Part shown: positions 1-6,415 of the stretch, piece after piece
How the letters are laid out: each line of letters opens with the position of its first letter
Position numbering within the stretch: position 1 is the stretch's first letter
Assembly: GCA_020846575.1 (NCBI GenBank)
Contig: JADLDQ010000175.1
Location: forward strand, 1 to 13,182
Direction: 5' to 3'
DNA length: 13,182 bases
Source of the DNA: Burkholderiales bacterium
GTDB taxonomy: Bacteria > Pseudomonadota > Gammaproteobacteria > Burkholderiales > SG8-39
Program-made: the position numbers and the translations under genes
The notes under the pieces: generated by a model
Told to the model about the DNA's origin: nothing
Seen by the model: only the letters and a program-made list of their open reading frames with translations
Databases searched by the model: none

Positions 1-367
1 CCGGCGCCAGGTCGCGCAGTGGGACGAAGGGATACTTCGGCGTGGTGAGGGGAAGCAACACCAACTGGCTGGTCGAGCAAAGGCACAGCGTATATCCGTC
101 CGGCTTCGATCTCACCACCAGGTCCGCGCCGATCGCGCCGCCCGCGCCCGGCCGGTTCTCGATGATCACCGGCTGGCCGAGCCGGGGCGCCCATTCGGTG
201 GCGAAGTGCCTTGCCTGGACGTCGGTGGCGCCCCCTGCCTCGACCGGCACCACCAGCCGCACGGGGCGAGAGGGGAAGCCGTCCTGCGCCGCGGCGATGC
301 CGGGGATCGAGCACAGTACGGACAGGGTGAGCCCTGCCATGCGGCAGGATCGGGCTCGGTGCTTCAC
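1..367 (-). CDS. Bug/TctC-family periplasmic solute-binding protein (partial, N-terminal part)
   Basis: This is the start of an extracytoplasmic binding protein of the Bug (tripartite tricarboxylate transporter, TctC-like) family. Such proteins capture small carboxylates in the periplasm, and many in betaproteobacteria are orphans without their own transporter. About 122 codons are visible before the gene leaves the window at position 1. I chose a GTG start at 365-367 because AAGGAG lies 7 nt upstream; an in-frame ATG at 338-340 would cut into the signal peptide. Residues 1-27 form a signal peptide: basic N-terminus, hydrophobic run, and AAA before QD as the likely cleavage site. The mature start FPSRPVRLVVP, then GGATD near residue 47, then IIENRPGAGGAIGAD near residues 69-83, is the family signature. 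TctA/TctB genes are not visible. Ligand unknown. Confidence 0.9.
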   Translation of the reverse strand, partial: MKHRARSCRMAGLTLSVLCSIPGIAAAQDGFPSRPVRLVVPVEAGGATDVQARHFATEWAPRLGQPVIIENRPGAGGAIGADLVVRSKPDGYTLCLCSTSQLVLLPLTTPKYPFVPLRDLAP

Positions 368-494
368 TTCGTTTCTCCTTGCGCGCTGGCCGGACCGGCG
401 AAGGGGTGCAACGGGAGTAAGGGGCACGGAAAGGAGCGAGGCAAGGGCGCGATGCAAAGGATGTTACCAGCGTGGCGCCGTGGTATGGCCGCGG

Positions 495-791
495 CCGCAG
501 TCGCTCGCGCCGCTCGCTGAGCGCTACCGGCAGATCTGGGAACGCCACCAGCCCGCCGACGCGCGCTACCTCGAGAGCCACCGCGGCCACCGCATGTACT
601 TTCGTCCCGAGGAGGCGGATATGTGCACCGCGGAGCTGATCCGCGCCACCATCCTCACCGCGACCCGGGCCGAGCTGCGCGAGCGGCTGCGTTCGCTCCG
701 GGACGCGGGCTACTCGCACGTGGCCTTCGATTCTGGGTACGGGCATCCCGACGTGCTGGAGGAGTGGATCGAGGTGATCGAAGGGCTGTAG
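495..791 (+). pseudogene. C-terminal remnant of a luciferase-like (LLM class) flavin-dependent monooxygenase
   Basis: The frame ending at the stop codon 789-791 encodes about 98 residues resembling the C-terminal end of bacterial-luciferase-like flavin monooxygenases. Visible pieces are PLAERYRQIWERH, a HRGHRMYFRPEE segment, the typical late helix ELIRATILTATRAELRERLRSLRDAGY, and a final GHPDVLEEW. The family is normally around 300-350 residues as a TIM barrel, so roughly the first two thirds is absent. Upstream of about position 495 the same frame stays open but only as antisense of the Bug gene, with no family resemblance. No ribosome binding site was found; an in-frame ATG at 594 could at most give 65 residues. 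I read it as a decayed or deletion-truncated gene. The family identification is from remembered motif patterns, not alignment. Confidence 0.6.
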
Positions 792-847
792 GCGCGCGCA
801 CCGGCGTGCTATCCTCGCCGCCTTTCACCGACTCCGGAGCATGGCCG

Positions 848-1273
848 ATGCCGATCAGCGACAAGGTCCGCAAACTGGTCGACAGCGGCTGGGTGGACGG
901 CTGTCCGTGCCTGGTGGCCACCTGCGGCCCCTCCGGACCCAACGTCTCGGTCAAGGGGAGCCTGTTCGTCTACGACGACGAGCATCTCGCCTACTGGGAG
1001 CGCACCAGGAAGCAGGCGCTGGAGAACCTCGGCCACGACCGCCGGGTGGTGGTGATGTACGCGAACTTCAAGGCGCAGCGCGACGGGGTGCTGGACTCGG
1101 GGTTCCTGCGCTTCTACGGCACCGCGGAGCTGCACGAGTCGGGGCCGATGCGCGAAGCGATCTTCGCACGCCTCACCAGGCGCGAGCAGGAACACGCCGG
1201 GGCCGACACCGGGATCGGCGTGCTGATCCGCATCGATCGCGCCGCCGACATCCGGGGCAAGCCCCTGCCCTGA
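848..1273 (+). CDS. Pyridoxamine 5'-phosphate oxidase-like flavin-binding split-barrel protein
   Basis: A 141-residue single-domain protein of the PNPOx-like split-barrel fold, which usually binds FMN (or F420 or heme in relatives) as a dimer in the cytoplasm. The N-terminus PISDKVRKLVDSGW leads into the first strands CLVATCGPSGPNVSVKGS, then FVYDDEHLAYWER, a helix-plus-strand VVVMYANF, and GFLRFYGTAELHESG, the usual order for this fold. The C-terminal VLIRIDRAADI is the closing strand. The ATG at 848 has GGAG about 8 nt upstream; a longer open frame from 623 has no such support and overlaps the monooxygenase remnant. It sits 56 bp after that remnant on the same strand, so a shared redox operon may once have existed. 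Substrate unknown; a true PdxH would be longer, about 210 residues. Confidence 0.8.
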   Translation: MPISDKVRKLVDSGWVDGCPCLVATCGPSGPNVSVKGSLFVYDDEHLAYWERTRKQALENLGHDRRVVVMYANFKAQRDGVLDSGFLRFYGTAELHESGPMREAIFARLTRREQEHAGADTGIGVLIRIDRAADIRGKPLP

Positions 1274-1279
1274 GGCGGC

Positions 1280-1293
1280 GCCGCGGCCGCGGC
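1280..1293. terminator. GC-only palindrome between two convergent genes
   Basis: GCCGCGGCCGCGGC is a perfect 14-base palindrome in the 21-bp gap between the stop of the PNPOx-like gene and the stop of pobA. It could act as a bidirectional transcription stop, but it has no loop and no T-tract, so the assignment is weak. Confidence 0.25.
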
Positions 1294-1294
1294 T

Positions 1295-2467
1295 TCAGTA
1301 CGGCAGACCCACGTAGTTTTCCGCCAGCGCCATGCCCGCCGCCCTGGAGGCGGTCAGGTACGCGAACTCCGCTCGCTGCATTTCTCTACCGAAGCTGCCG
1401 TTCTCCGGGAACAGGTGCAGCAGGTTCGTCATCCACCAGGAAAACCGCTCCGCCTGCCATACCCGGCGCAGCGCGCGCTGCGAATAGGCGTCCAGTCCCC
1501 TTTCGTTGTTCGTGCGGTAGTAGTCGATCAGTGCCCCCGAGAGGTAGTGCACGTCGCTGGCCGCCAGGTTCAACCCCTTCGCCCCGGTGGGCGGCACGAT
1601 GTGCGCCGCATCCCCGGCGAGGAACAGACGCCCGAAGCGCATCGGCTCGGCGACGAAGCTGCGCAGCGGCGCAATGCTCTTCTCGATGGATGGGCCGGTG
1701 ACGAGGTCGCGGTTTGCCGCGTCGTCGAGGCGCCGCCGCAATTCCTCCCAGAAGCGCTCGTCGGACCATTCCTCGACGCGCTCCTCCAACCCGCACTGGA
1801 GGTAGTAGCGACTGAGGGTGTGGGAGCGCATGCTGCACAGGGCGAAGCCGCGCGGGTGGCTGACGTAGATCAGCTCCTCGGAGACCGGCCGCGTTTCCGA
1901 GAGCACGCCCAGCCAGCCGAACGGGTACTCGCGCTCGTGCGTGGTGATTCGCGAGGGCGACACGCTCTGCCGGCACACGCCGTGAAAGCCGTCGCAACCG
2001 GCGATGAAGTCGCATTCGAGCCAGGCCTCGAGGCCGTCCTTGCGGTAGCGCACCCGCGCTCGCTCGCCGTCGAAGTCGTGGATGCTCACGTCCTCGGCTT
2101 CATAGACCGTCTTCGCGCCGGCGGCATCGCGCGCATTCATCAGATCCAGGGTGAGCTCGGTCTGGCCGTACACGGTGACGTCCGTGCCGCCCGAGAGGCC
2201 GTGCAGGTCCACGCGATGGCGCCGGCCCTCGAACAGGATATCGAAGCCCTCGTGCACCAGGCCCTCGGCGCGCAGCCGAGCACCGACGCCGGCGCGCTCG
2301 AGCATGTCCACCATGCCCTGTTCGAGCACGCCCGCGCGGATGCGGCCCAGAACGTAGGCCTTGCTGCGCTGCTCCAGGATCACCGTCTCGATGCCCGCCA
2401 GGTGCAGCAGCTGGCCGAGCAGCAGGCCGGAAGGGCCGGAACCGACGATGACCACTGGAACGTGCAT
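1295..2467 (-). CDS. pobA: 4-hydroxybenzoate 3-monooxygenase
   Basis: A flavoprotein aromatic hydroxylase that converts 4-hydroxybenzoate to protocatechuate using NADPH and O2, feeding the protocatechuate ring-cleavage pathway in the cytoplasm. The 390-residue product has the expected family length. Visible hallmarks are the Rossmann GSGPSG at 9-14; R44 in GRIRAGVLEQG; CDGFHG (DG motif); ELIYVSHPRGFALCS; SRYY with R220 and Y222; the GD motif LAGDAAHIVPPTG with D286; and Y385 in ENYVGLPY. These positions coincide with the well-studied Pseudomonas enzyme numbering as I recall it, so the active site appears intact. The ATG at 2465-2467 is preceded by AGGAG at 9 nt; the open frame extends 62 codons upstream without support. 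No pobR-type regulator lies next to it, which is the usual arrangement, and no pca genes are in view. Confidence 0.97.
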   Translation of the reverse strand: MHVPVVIVGSGPSGLLLGQLLHLAGIETVILEQRSKAYVLGRIRAGVLEQGMVDMLERAGVGARLRAEGLVHEGFDILFEGRRHRVDLHGLSGGTDVTVYGQTELTLDLMNARDAAGAKTVYEAEDVSIHDFDGERARVRYRKDGLEAWLECDFIAGCDGFHGVCRQSVSPSRITTHEREYPFGWLGVLSETRPVSEELIYVSHPRGFALCSMRSHTLSRYYLQCGLEERVEEWSDERFWEELRRRLDDAANRDLVTGPSIEKSIAPLRSFVAEPMRFGRLFLAGDAAHIVPPTGAKGLNLAASDVHYLSGALIDYYRTNNERGLDAYSQRALRRVWQAERFSWWMTNLLHLFPENGSFGREMQRAEFAYLTASRAAGMALAENYVGLPY

Positions 2468-2640
2468 GAATGCGTACTCCTGCCGGGACGGCGACATTAT
2501 GCGTTGGTCGGATGATGTCGCGAAGGGGCGAGGCATCCGGACTGCGAGTGGCCGCGGAGGCCTGGAGCCAGGGGCATGCGATCGCCTGGCGCGCACCTTG
2601 CTTCGGTCCGATCGAGATCGTCGTTTTCCGGGAGCGGACC

Positions 2641-3285
2641 ATGCGCACGGCATTTCTGATCGGACTCGTGATAGCGGTGCAAGCGCTGCCAGCGCCAGCG
2701 GCGCCCGTGCTCAACCCGGGCAATGGAAACCACTACGAACTGGTCCTCGTTCCGGACCCCTTCACGGGCAGCAACAACAGCTGGGCGACTGCCAGCGCCG
2801 CAGCGGCCGCCAGCGACCACCTCGGGGTGAACGGCCACCTGGCGACGATCACGTCCGCGGCGGAGAACCAGTTCCTGTTCGCCCTGGTGTCGCCGCAGCC
2901 CGGCAGCACTTCCCCGTTCGCGGGCGCCTGGCTCGGGGGAGACGCAGCGCAATGGCTCGAGGGACCCGAAACCGCACAGGCGCTCGGCTATCTGAACTGG
3001 GGCGGTGCCGAGCCCAACAACGGCGGCCTGATGTACATGAACATCGGCGGTCTGTTCGCAGGCATCGGCTCCGGGCAATGGGCCGACGATTCCGGCGTCC
3101 AGGGTTTTCCCGCGGCGGGAACCGATCCGGTCATCGGCTTTTTCGTGGAGTACGAGACCGGCGCAGCCGCCCCCGCGCCGGCGACACTGGCCCTGATCGG
3201 CATCGGTCTGCTCGGCGGCCTGTACCGCGGGCGGCGCGAGCCGCGGCGGGGCCGAGCCGTCCTGCGGATGCGCCGCCCTACTTGA
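2641..3285 (+). CDS. Secreted C-type-lectin-like protein with PEP-CTERM sorting signal
   Basis: A 214-residue exported protein. Residues 1-20 are a signal peptide ending in a PAPAAP region. The middle (about 30-168) looks like a C-type-lectin-like domain: an early helix-rich segment and GHLATITSAAENQFL, then GAWLGGD, the EPN motif at 124-126 (Ca2+/sugar ligand position in CTLDs) and WADD at 147-150 in place of the usual WND. It has no cysteine, so the classical CTLD disulfides are absent. The C-terminus carries PAPATL (178-183), a short hydrophobic helix and RGRR, a PEP-CTERM anchor recognised by exosortase/EpsH systems. Fourteen extra residues follow the basic cluster, unusual for this tail. 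GGGAG lies 6 nt before the ATG. It is divergent from pobA and overlaps the regulator's 3' end by 8 bp. Ligand unknown. Confidence 0.85.
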   Translation: MRTAFLIGLVIAVQALPAPAAPVLNPGNGNHYELVLVPDPFTGSNNSWATASAAAAASDHLGVNGHLATITSAAENQFLFALVSPQPGSTSPFAGAWLGGDAAQWLEGPETAQALGYLNWGGAEPNNGGLMYMNIGGLFAGIGSGQWADDSGVQGFPAAGTDPVIGFFVEYETGAAAPAPATLALIGIGLLGGLYRGRREPRRGRAVLRMRRPT

Positions 3286-4831
3286 CGAGCGAACCCAGGA
3301 TCTCCTGCCGCACCGACGTGATGTCGCGCGCGCGCGTCGGGGGTGCGCCCGCGCATCGGCCCGGCTGCGGGCAGCGGGCGCTGCGCGGGCAGATGATGCG
3401 CGCGGGCTGGACGATGGACTCCTCCACCCAGGCGATGTTGAGCACGTTGGCCACCGCCCGCAGCGCCTCGGCGGCCGCCCGCGGGATTTTCGCCGCGCCG
3501 CCGCGCCGCCGGCACTCCTCGCCGATCGATTCCACCACCGCGGCGGCGTCGGCGCCGTTGGCGGCGAGCGCCGGCGCGAGGTCGATGCCCACCGAAAGGA
3601 CGTGCGCATTGCCCGCCATGTCTTTGGTGCGCAGCGAGTGGCAGCAGTACAGCAGCCAGCGGTCCGCGTCGCGCAGCACCGAGATCTGCGAGCCCGGCTC
3701 CATGCGCGGGTCGCGGATCAGCCGGAACACCGCCCAGTTGGGGCAGGGGTCGCTGACGCGCGACATGTTCCCCCAGGGCAGCGGAATGCCGTTGCCGCGA
3801 TACACCGCGCGCAGGTGTCCGGGCGGATAGGCATCGAAAAAGTGCCAGTAGGGGTAGGGGGACACCTTGGTCATGCGCCGCATCACCACCGCGGGCGTGA
3901 GCTCCAGTTTCTGCCCGGCCTCCACCCGGTAGCGCTCGCGCACGAGGAAGCGCCGGAAGGGCATGCGCGGCGCCAGCAGCGCGCCGGCGAAGAAACTGCA
4001 CTCGAAGTCGCGCCAGGCATGCAGCACGTCCCGCGGGTCGAGGCCCGCGGAAGCCGCCGCGCCCTCGGGGCTGCCGCCCATCTCACCGCCGGTGGCGTGG
4101 GGAGATTTCACCCCATCGCCGCCGTGCAGCACCTTGTGTCCGATGTACGACGCGATGTCGAACTTGAGTCGCGCAGGGTCGGCCAGCAGGGCCCGGTTGA
4201 GGTACAGCGTGCCCGGCGGCTCGTAGAAGGAGCGCATCATGCTGCGCACCTCGCGGTCCTGGTCCCGGGCGAGCACCGGCTTCCTGTCGAACCAGCGCAG
4301 TTCCAGGCCGTGCTTCGCGGCCATGCGCATCAGTTGGTCCACGCCCAGCGGGAACAGGCGCGCGCCCACGCTTTCGGCGGCGCGCTCCAGGTCGGGAAAC
4401 TCGTTTCTCGACATCTCCTGGTAGGAACGGATCAGCAGGTGCGCGAACTGGCGGCCGGTGGTGCCGGTCTGTACCAGCAGTTCCGGGATCGCCGACTGCA
4501 GGAGCTCGCGCGTGAACAGGAACCCGGGCTCCAGAGGCACGCGCGCGGCGCCGCCGGCGCCGGCCTGCGGCGCCACCGGGGCGAGCTCGGCGTTCTGGTC
4601 GAGAAACCACGCGGGCTCGCGCTGCAGCACCTTCGCCACCAGCGCGAGCACTTCCGCGGAGGGCACCCGGCGCCCGCTCTCGATCATGCTGAGGTAGGAG
4701 ACCGACGGCGCCGAGCGCGAGTCGATCTGGATGCAGCGCGCGGAAAACTCCTCCAGTGTCATGCGGTTCTGCCGGCGCAGGGCGCGCAGCTTGGCCCCGA
4801 GGAAATGGCTCTTGCGAAGCAGCGGTTCCAT
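3278..4831 (-). CDS. XRE-family short-chain fatty acyl transcriptional regulator (ScfR/RamB-like), next to aceA
   Basis: A 517-residue DNA-binding regulator. Residues about 7-76 are an XRE helix-turn-helix (LGAKLRALRRQNRMTLEEF, then SVSYLSMIESGRRVPS). A large central part follows, with IASYIGHKVLHGG at the place where related proteins carry a DUF955/IrrE-like HExxH; here HKVLH (232-236) lacks the glutamate, so peptidase activity is unlikely. The C-terminal part contains GNGIPLPWGNMSRVSDPCPNWAVFRL, WLLYCCHS, and a C-X5-C-X5-C cluster at 481, 487 and 493. Relatives such as RamB respond to acyl-CoA or acetate status and control glyoxylate or methylcitrate genes, and divergence from aceA fits. 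The start is uncertain: ATG at 4829-4831 was chosen; a GTG at 4850-4852 adds 7 residues but lies inside a palindromic operator, and neither has a good SD. Probably autoregulated. Confidence 0.88.
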   Translation of the reverse strand: MEPLLRKSHFLGAKLRALRRQNRMTLEEFSARCIQIDSRSAPSVSYLSMIESGRRVPSAEVLALVAKVLQREPAWFLDQNAELAPVAPQAGAGGAARVPLEPGFLFTRELLQSAIPELLVQTGTTGRQFAHLLIRSYQEMSRNEFPDLERAAESVGARLFPLGVDQLMRMAAKHGLELRWFDRKPVLARDQDREVRSMMRSFYEPPGTLYLNRALLADPARLKFDIASYIGHKVLHGGDGVKSPHATGGEMGGSPEGAAASAGLDPRDVLHAWRDFECSFFAGALLAPRMPFRRFLVRERYRVEAGQKLELTPAVVMRRMTKVSPYPYWHFFDAYPPGHLRAVYRGNGIPLPWGNMSRVSDPCPNWAVFRLIRDPRMEPGSQISVLRDADRWLLYCCHSLRTKDMAGNAHVLSVGIDLAPALAANGADAAAVVESIGEECRRRGGAAKIPRAAAEALRAVANVLNIAWVEESIVQPARIICPRSARCPQPGRCAGAPPTRARDITSVRQEILGSLVK

Positions 4832-4868
4832 GTGGGTATCTGTGAATTTCACAATGTGAAGTTCCGCG

Positions 4869-4898
4869 AATATACACCTGTGAAATTGACAGTGTGAA
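4869..4898 (-). promoter_or_regulatory. Candidate sigma-70 promoter of the XRE regulator gene
   Basis: Read on the minus strand, TTCACA (4898-4893, five of six matches to TTGACA) is followed after 18 bases by TATATT (4874-4869, five of six to TATAAT). The -35 box is itself one of the repeated elements, so a protein bound to the array would block this promoter, consistent with autorepression. Predicted by eye only. Confidence 0.45.
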
Positions 4899-4915
4899 AT
4901 TTCTATTGGTGAAAT
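4886..4915 (+). promoter_or_regulatory. Candidate sigma-70 promoter of aceA
   Basis: A perfect TTGACA lies at 4886-4891, and TGAAAT (four of six matches) lies 18 bases further at 4910-4915, about 60 bp before the aceA start. Both boxes fall between or within the TGTGAAATT copies. The -10 is poor, which would fit a promoter needing an activator, but this is inference; TAGGAT at 4933-4938 is an alternative -10 without a matching -35. Confidence 0.4.
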
Positions 4916-4974
4916 TCGCAGAAATTGTGACCTAGGATGCGGTGCACCATCTCTTGATCTCCAAGGAGCATCGC

Positions 4975-6342
4975 ATGACCATGCACTCGAACCCGTTCAA
5001 CGGCGCGCCGAGCGCTGCGCAACTGCGCACGGCCTGGGAAGGCGACCCCCGCTGGGAGGGGGTGGAGCGCGGCTATACGGCCGAGGACGTGGTGCGCCTG
5101 CGCGGCAGCGTGCACGTGGAGCATTCCCTGGCGCGGCTGGGGGCGGAGAAGCTGTGGCGTCACCTGCAGGACATGCCGTTCGTGAACGCCCTGGGCGCGA
5201 TGACGGGCAACCAGGCGCTGCAGCAGGTGAAGGCAGGCCTGAAGGCGATCTATCTGTCGGGCTGGCAGGTGGCGGGCGACGCCAACTCCGCCGGCGAGAT
5301 GTACCCCGACCAGTCTCTGTACCCGGTGGACTCCGTGCCCGAGGTGGTGCGCCGGATCAATAACACGCTGCTGCGCGCCGACCAGGTGCACCACGCCGAG
5401 GGCGACGACTCGGTGGACTGGCTGCAGCCCATCATCGCGGACGCGGAGGCCGGTTTCGGCGGCGTGCTGAATGCCTTCGAGCTGATGAAGGCGATGATCG
5501 CCGCGGGCGCCGCGGGGGTGCACTTCGAAGACCAGCTTGCCTCGGCCAAGAAGTGCGGTCACATGGGCGGCAAGGTGCTGGTGCCGACTCAGGAGGCGAT
5601 CAACCGGCTCATCGCCGCGCGCCTGGCGGCCGACGTTTGCGGGGTGCCGACCTTCGTGCTCGCGCGCACCGACGCCGAGGCGGCGAACCTGCTCACCGCG
5701 GACGTGGACGAGCGCGACCACCGCTTCATCGACCGCGCGGCCGGCCGCACCTCCGAGGGTTTCTTCAACGTCAAGCCGGGACTGGACCAGGCGATCGACC
5801 GGGGACTGTCCTACGCGCCCTACGCCGACCTGCTGTGGTGCGAGACCAAGACCCCCGACCTGGAGGAGGCGCGGCGCTTCGCCGAGGCGATCCACCGGCG
5901 TTTCCCGGGCAAGCTGCTCAGCTACAACTGCTCGCCCTCCTTCAACTGGAAGCGCAAGCTCGACGATGCGAGCATCGCGAAGTTCCAGCGCGAGCTTGCG
6001 GCGATGGGCTACCGCTTCCAGTTCATCACCCTGGCGGGTTTCCACGCCTTGTCGTATTCCATGTTCACCCTGGCCAAGGGCTACCGCGAAAAGCAGATGA
6101 GCGCCTATGTGGCGCTGCAGGAGGCGGAGTTCGCGGCCGAGAAGGAGGGCTACACCGCGACGCGGCACCAGCGCGAGGTCGGCGCGGGGTACTTCGACGA
6201 CGTGACCCAGACCATCGCCGCCGGCACTTCGTCGCTGTCGGCCCTCTCGGGCAGCACCGAAAACGAGCAGTTCGCCGGCGCTCGCGCCGCGGCGGCGCAG
6301 GCGCAACCGACCCCCAAGAAGCGCGAGTCCGCGCCAGCCTGA
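4975..6342 (+). CDS. aceA: Isocitrate lyase
   Basis: Cleaves isocitrate to glyoxylate and succinate, the first step of the glyoxylate shunt needed for growth on acetate, fatty acids or aromatics that end in acetyl-CoA. The 455-residue protein has the catalytic KKCGH signature at 192-196 with GHMGGKVLVPTQEAI following, plus GWQVAGDANSAGEMYPDQSLYP near 100, PIIADAEAGFGG for the metal/substrate loop, CSPSFNWK, and a late FQFITLAGFHALSYSMF. The core ends GSTENEQF like enterobacterial AceA; about 22 Ala/Pro-rich residues follow, ending PKKRESAPA, as an extra tail. ATG 4975 has AAGGAG 6 nt upstream; ATG 4981 is the next option and a GTG at 4942 lacks an SD. Divergent from the XRE regulator with a repeat array between. 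No malate synthase gene is in the window. Confidence 0.97.
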   Translation: MTMHSNPFNGAPSAAQLRTAWEGDPRWEGVERGYTAEDVVRLRGSVHVEHSLARLGAEKLWRHLQDMPFVNALGAMTGNQALQQVKAGLKAIYLSGWQVAGDANSAGEMYPDQSLYPVDSVPEVVRRINNTLLRADQVHHAEGDDSVDWLQPIIADAEAGFGGVLNAFELMKAMIAAGAAGVHFEDQLASAKKCGHMGGKVLVPTQEAINRLIAARLAADVCGVPTFVLARTDAEAANLLTADVDERDHRFIDRAAGRTSEGFFNVKPGLDQAIDRGLSYAPYADLLWCETKTPDLEEARRFAEAIHRRFPGKLLSYNCSPSFNWKRKLDDASIAKFQRELAAMGYRFQFITLAGFHALSYSMFTLAKGYREKQMSAYVALQEAEFAAEKEGYTATRHQREVGAGYFDDVTQTIAAGTSSLSALSGSTENEQFAGARAAAAQAQPTPKKRESAPA

Positions 6343-6360
6343 GGAGCGCCAGACAGGCGC

Positions 6361-6390
6361 CCGGCCGGCCGGGCTTTGCCCGGGCGGCCG
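6361..6390. terminator. Strong hairpin between convergent aceA and FAH-family genes
   Basis: CCGGGC (6369-6374), TTT loop, GCCCGG (6378-6383) form a perfect 6-bp GC stem, with further GC-rich pairing possible on both sides (6361-6390). It lies about midway between the two convergent stop codons (6342 and 6416). No clear T-tract follows on either strand, so intrinsic termination is plausible but not certain. Confidence 0.5.
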
Positions 6391-6415
6391 CTGTATCTGT
6401 TCGCGCCGCCCGCGT

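Larger units (their letters stand above)
4841..4917. promoter_or_regulatory. Array of TGTGAAATT elements between the regulator and aceA (putative operator)
   Basis: Five copies of a 9-10 base element lie in one orientation: TGTGAATTTC (4841), TGTGAAGTTC (4855), TGTGAAATTG (4879), TGTGAAATTT (4893) and GGTGAAATTC (4908). Start-to-start spacings are 14, 24, 14 and 15. The first copy is part of a perfect palindrome, TGTGAATTTCACA (4841-4853). A sixth weak match, GAAATT, follows at 4921. The elements cover both candidate promoters, so binding by the divergently encoded XRE regulator is the obvious inference. The regularity and palindrome are seen directly; the identity of the binding protein is not. 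Confidence 0.7.

Noticed and set aside
42..494. The upstream part of the open frame that ends in the monooxygenase remnant.
   Set aside because: It is mostly antisense to the Bug gene, whose signal peptide and family motifs are clear on the other strand, and shows no monooxygenase similarity.
1415..2515. A 366-codon plus-strand open frame over pobA.
   Set aside because: pobA on the minus strand matches the family at every catalytic position; this is its composition shadow.
2361..4897. Long plus-strand open frames (2361-3830 and 3602-4897) across pobA, the lectin-like gene and the regulator.
   Set aside because: They are shadows of the lectin-like gene (other frame) and the XRE regulator (antisense), lacking start signals and family motifs.
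4841..4917. The repeated TGTGAAATT units considered as a CRISPR-like array or iteron origin.
   Set aside because: Units are only 9-10 bases with 5-15 base spacers, at a divergent promoter, and no cas or rep gene is present; an operator array explains them better.
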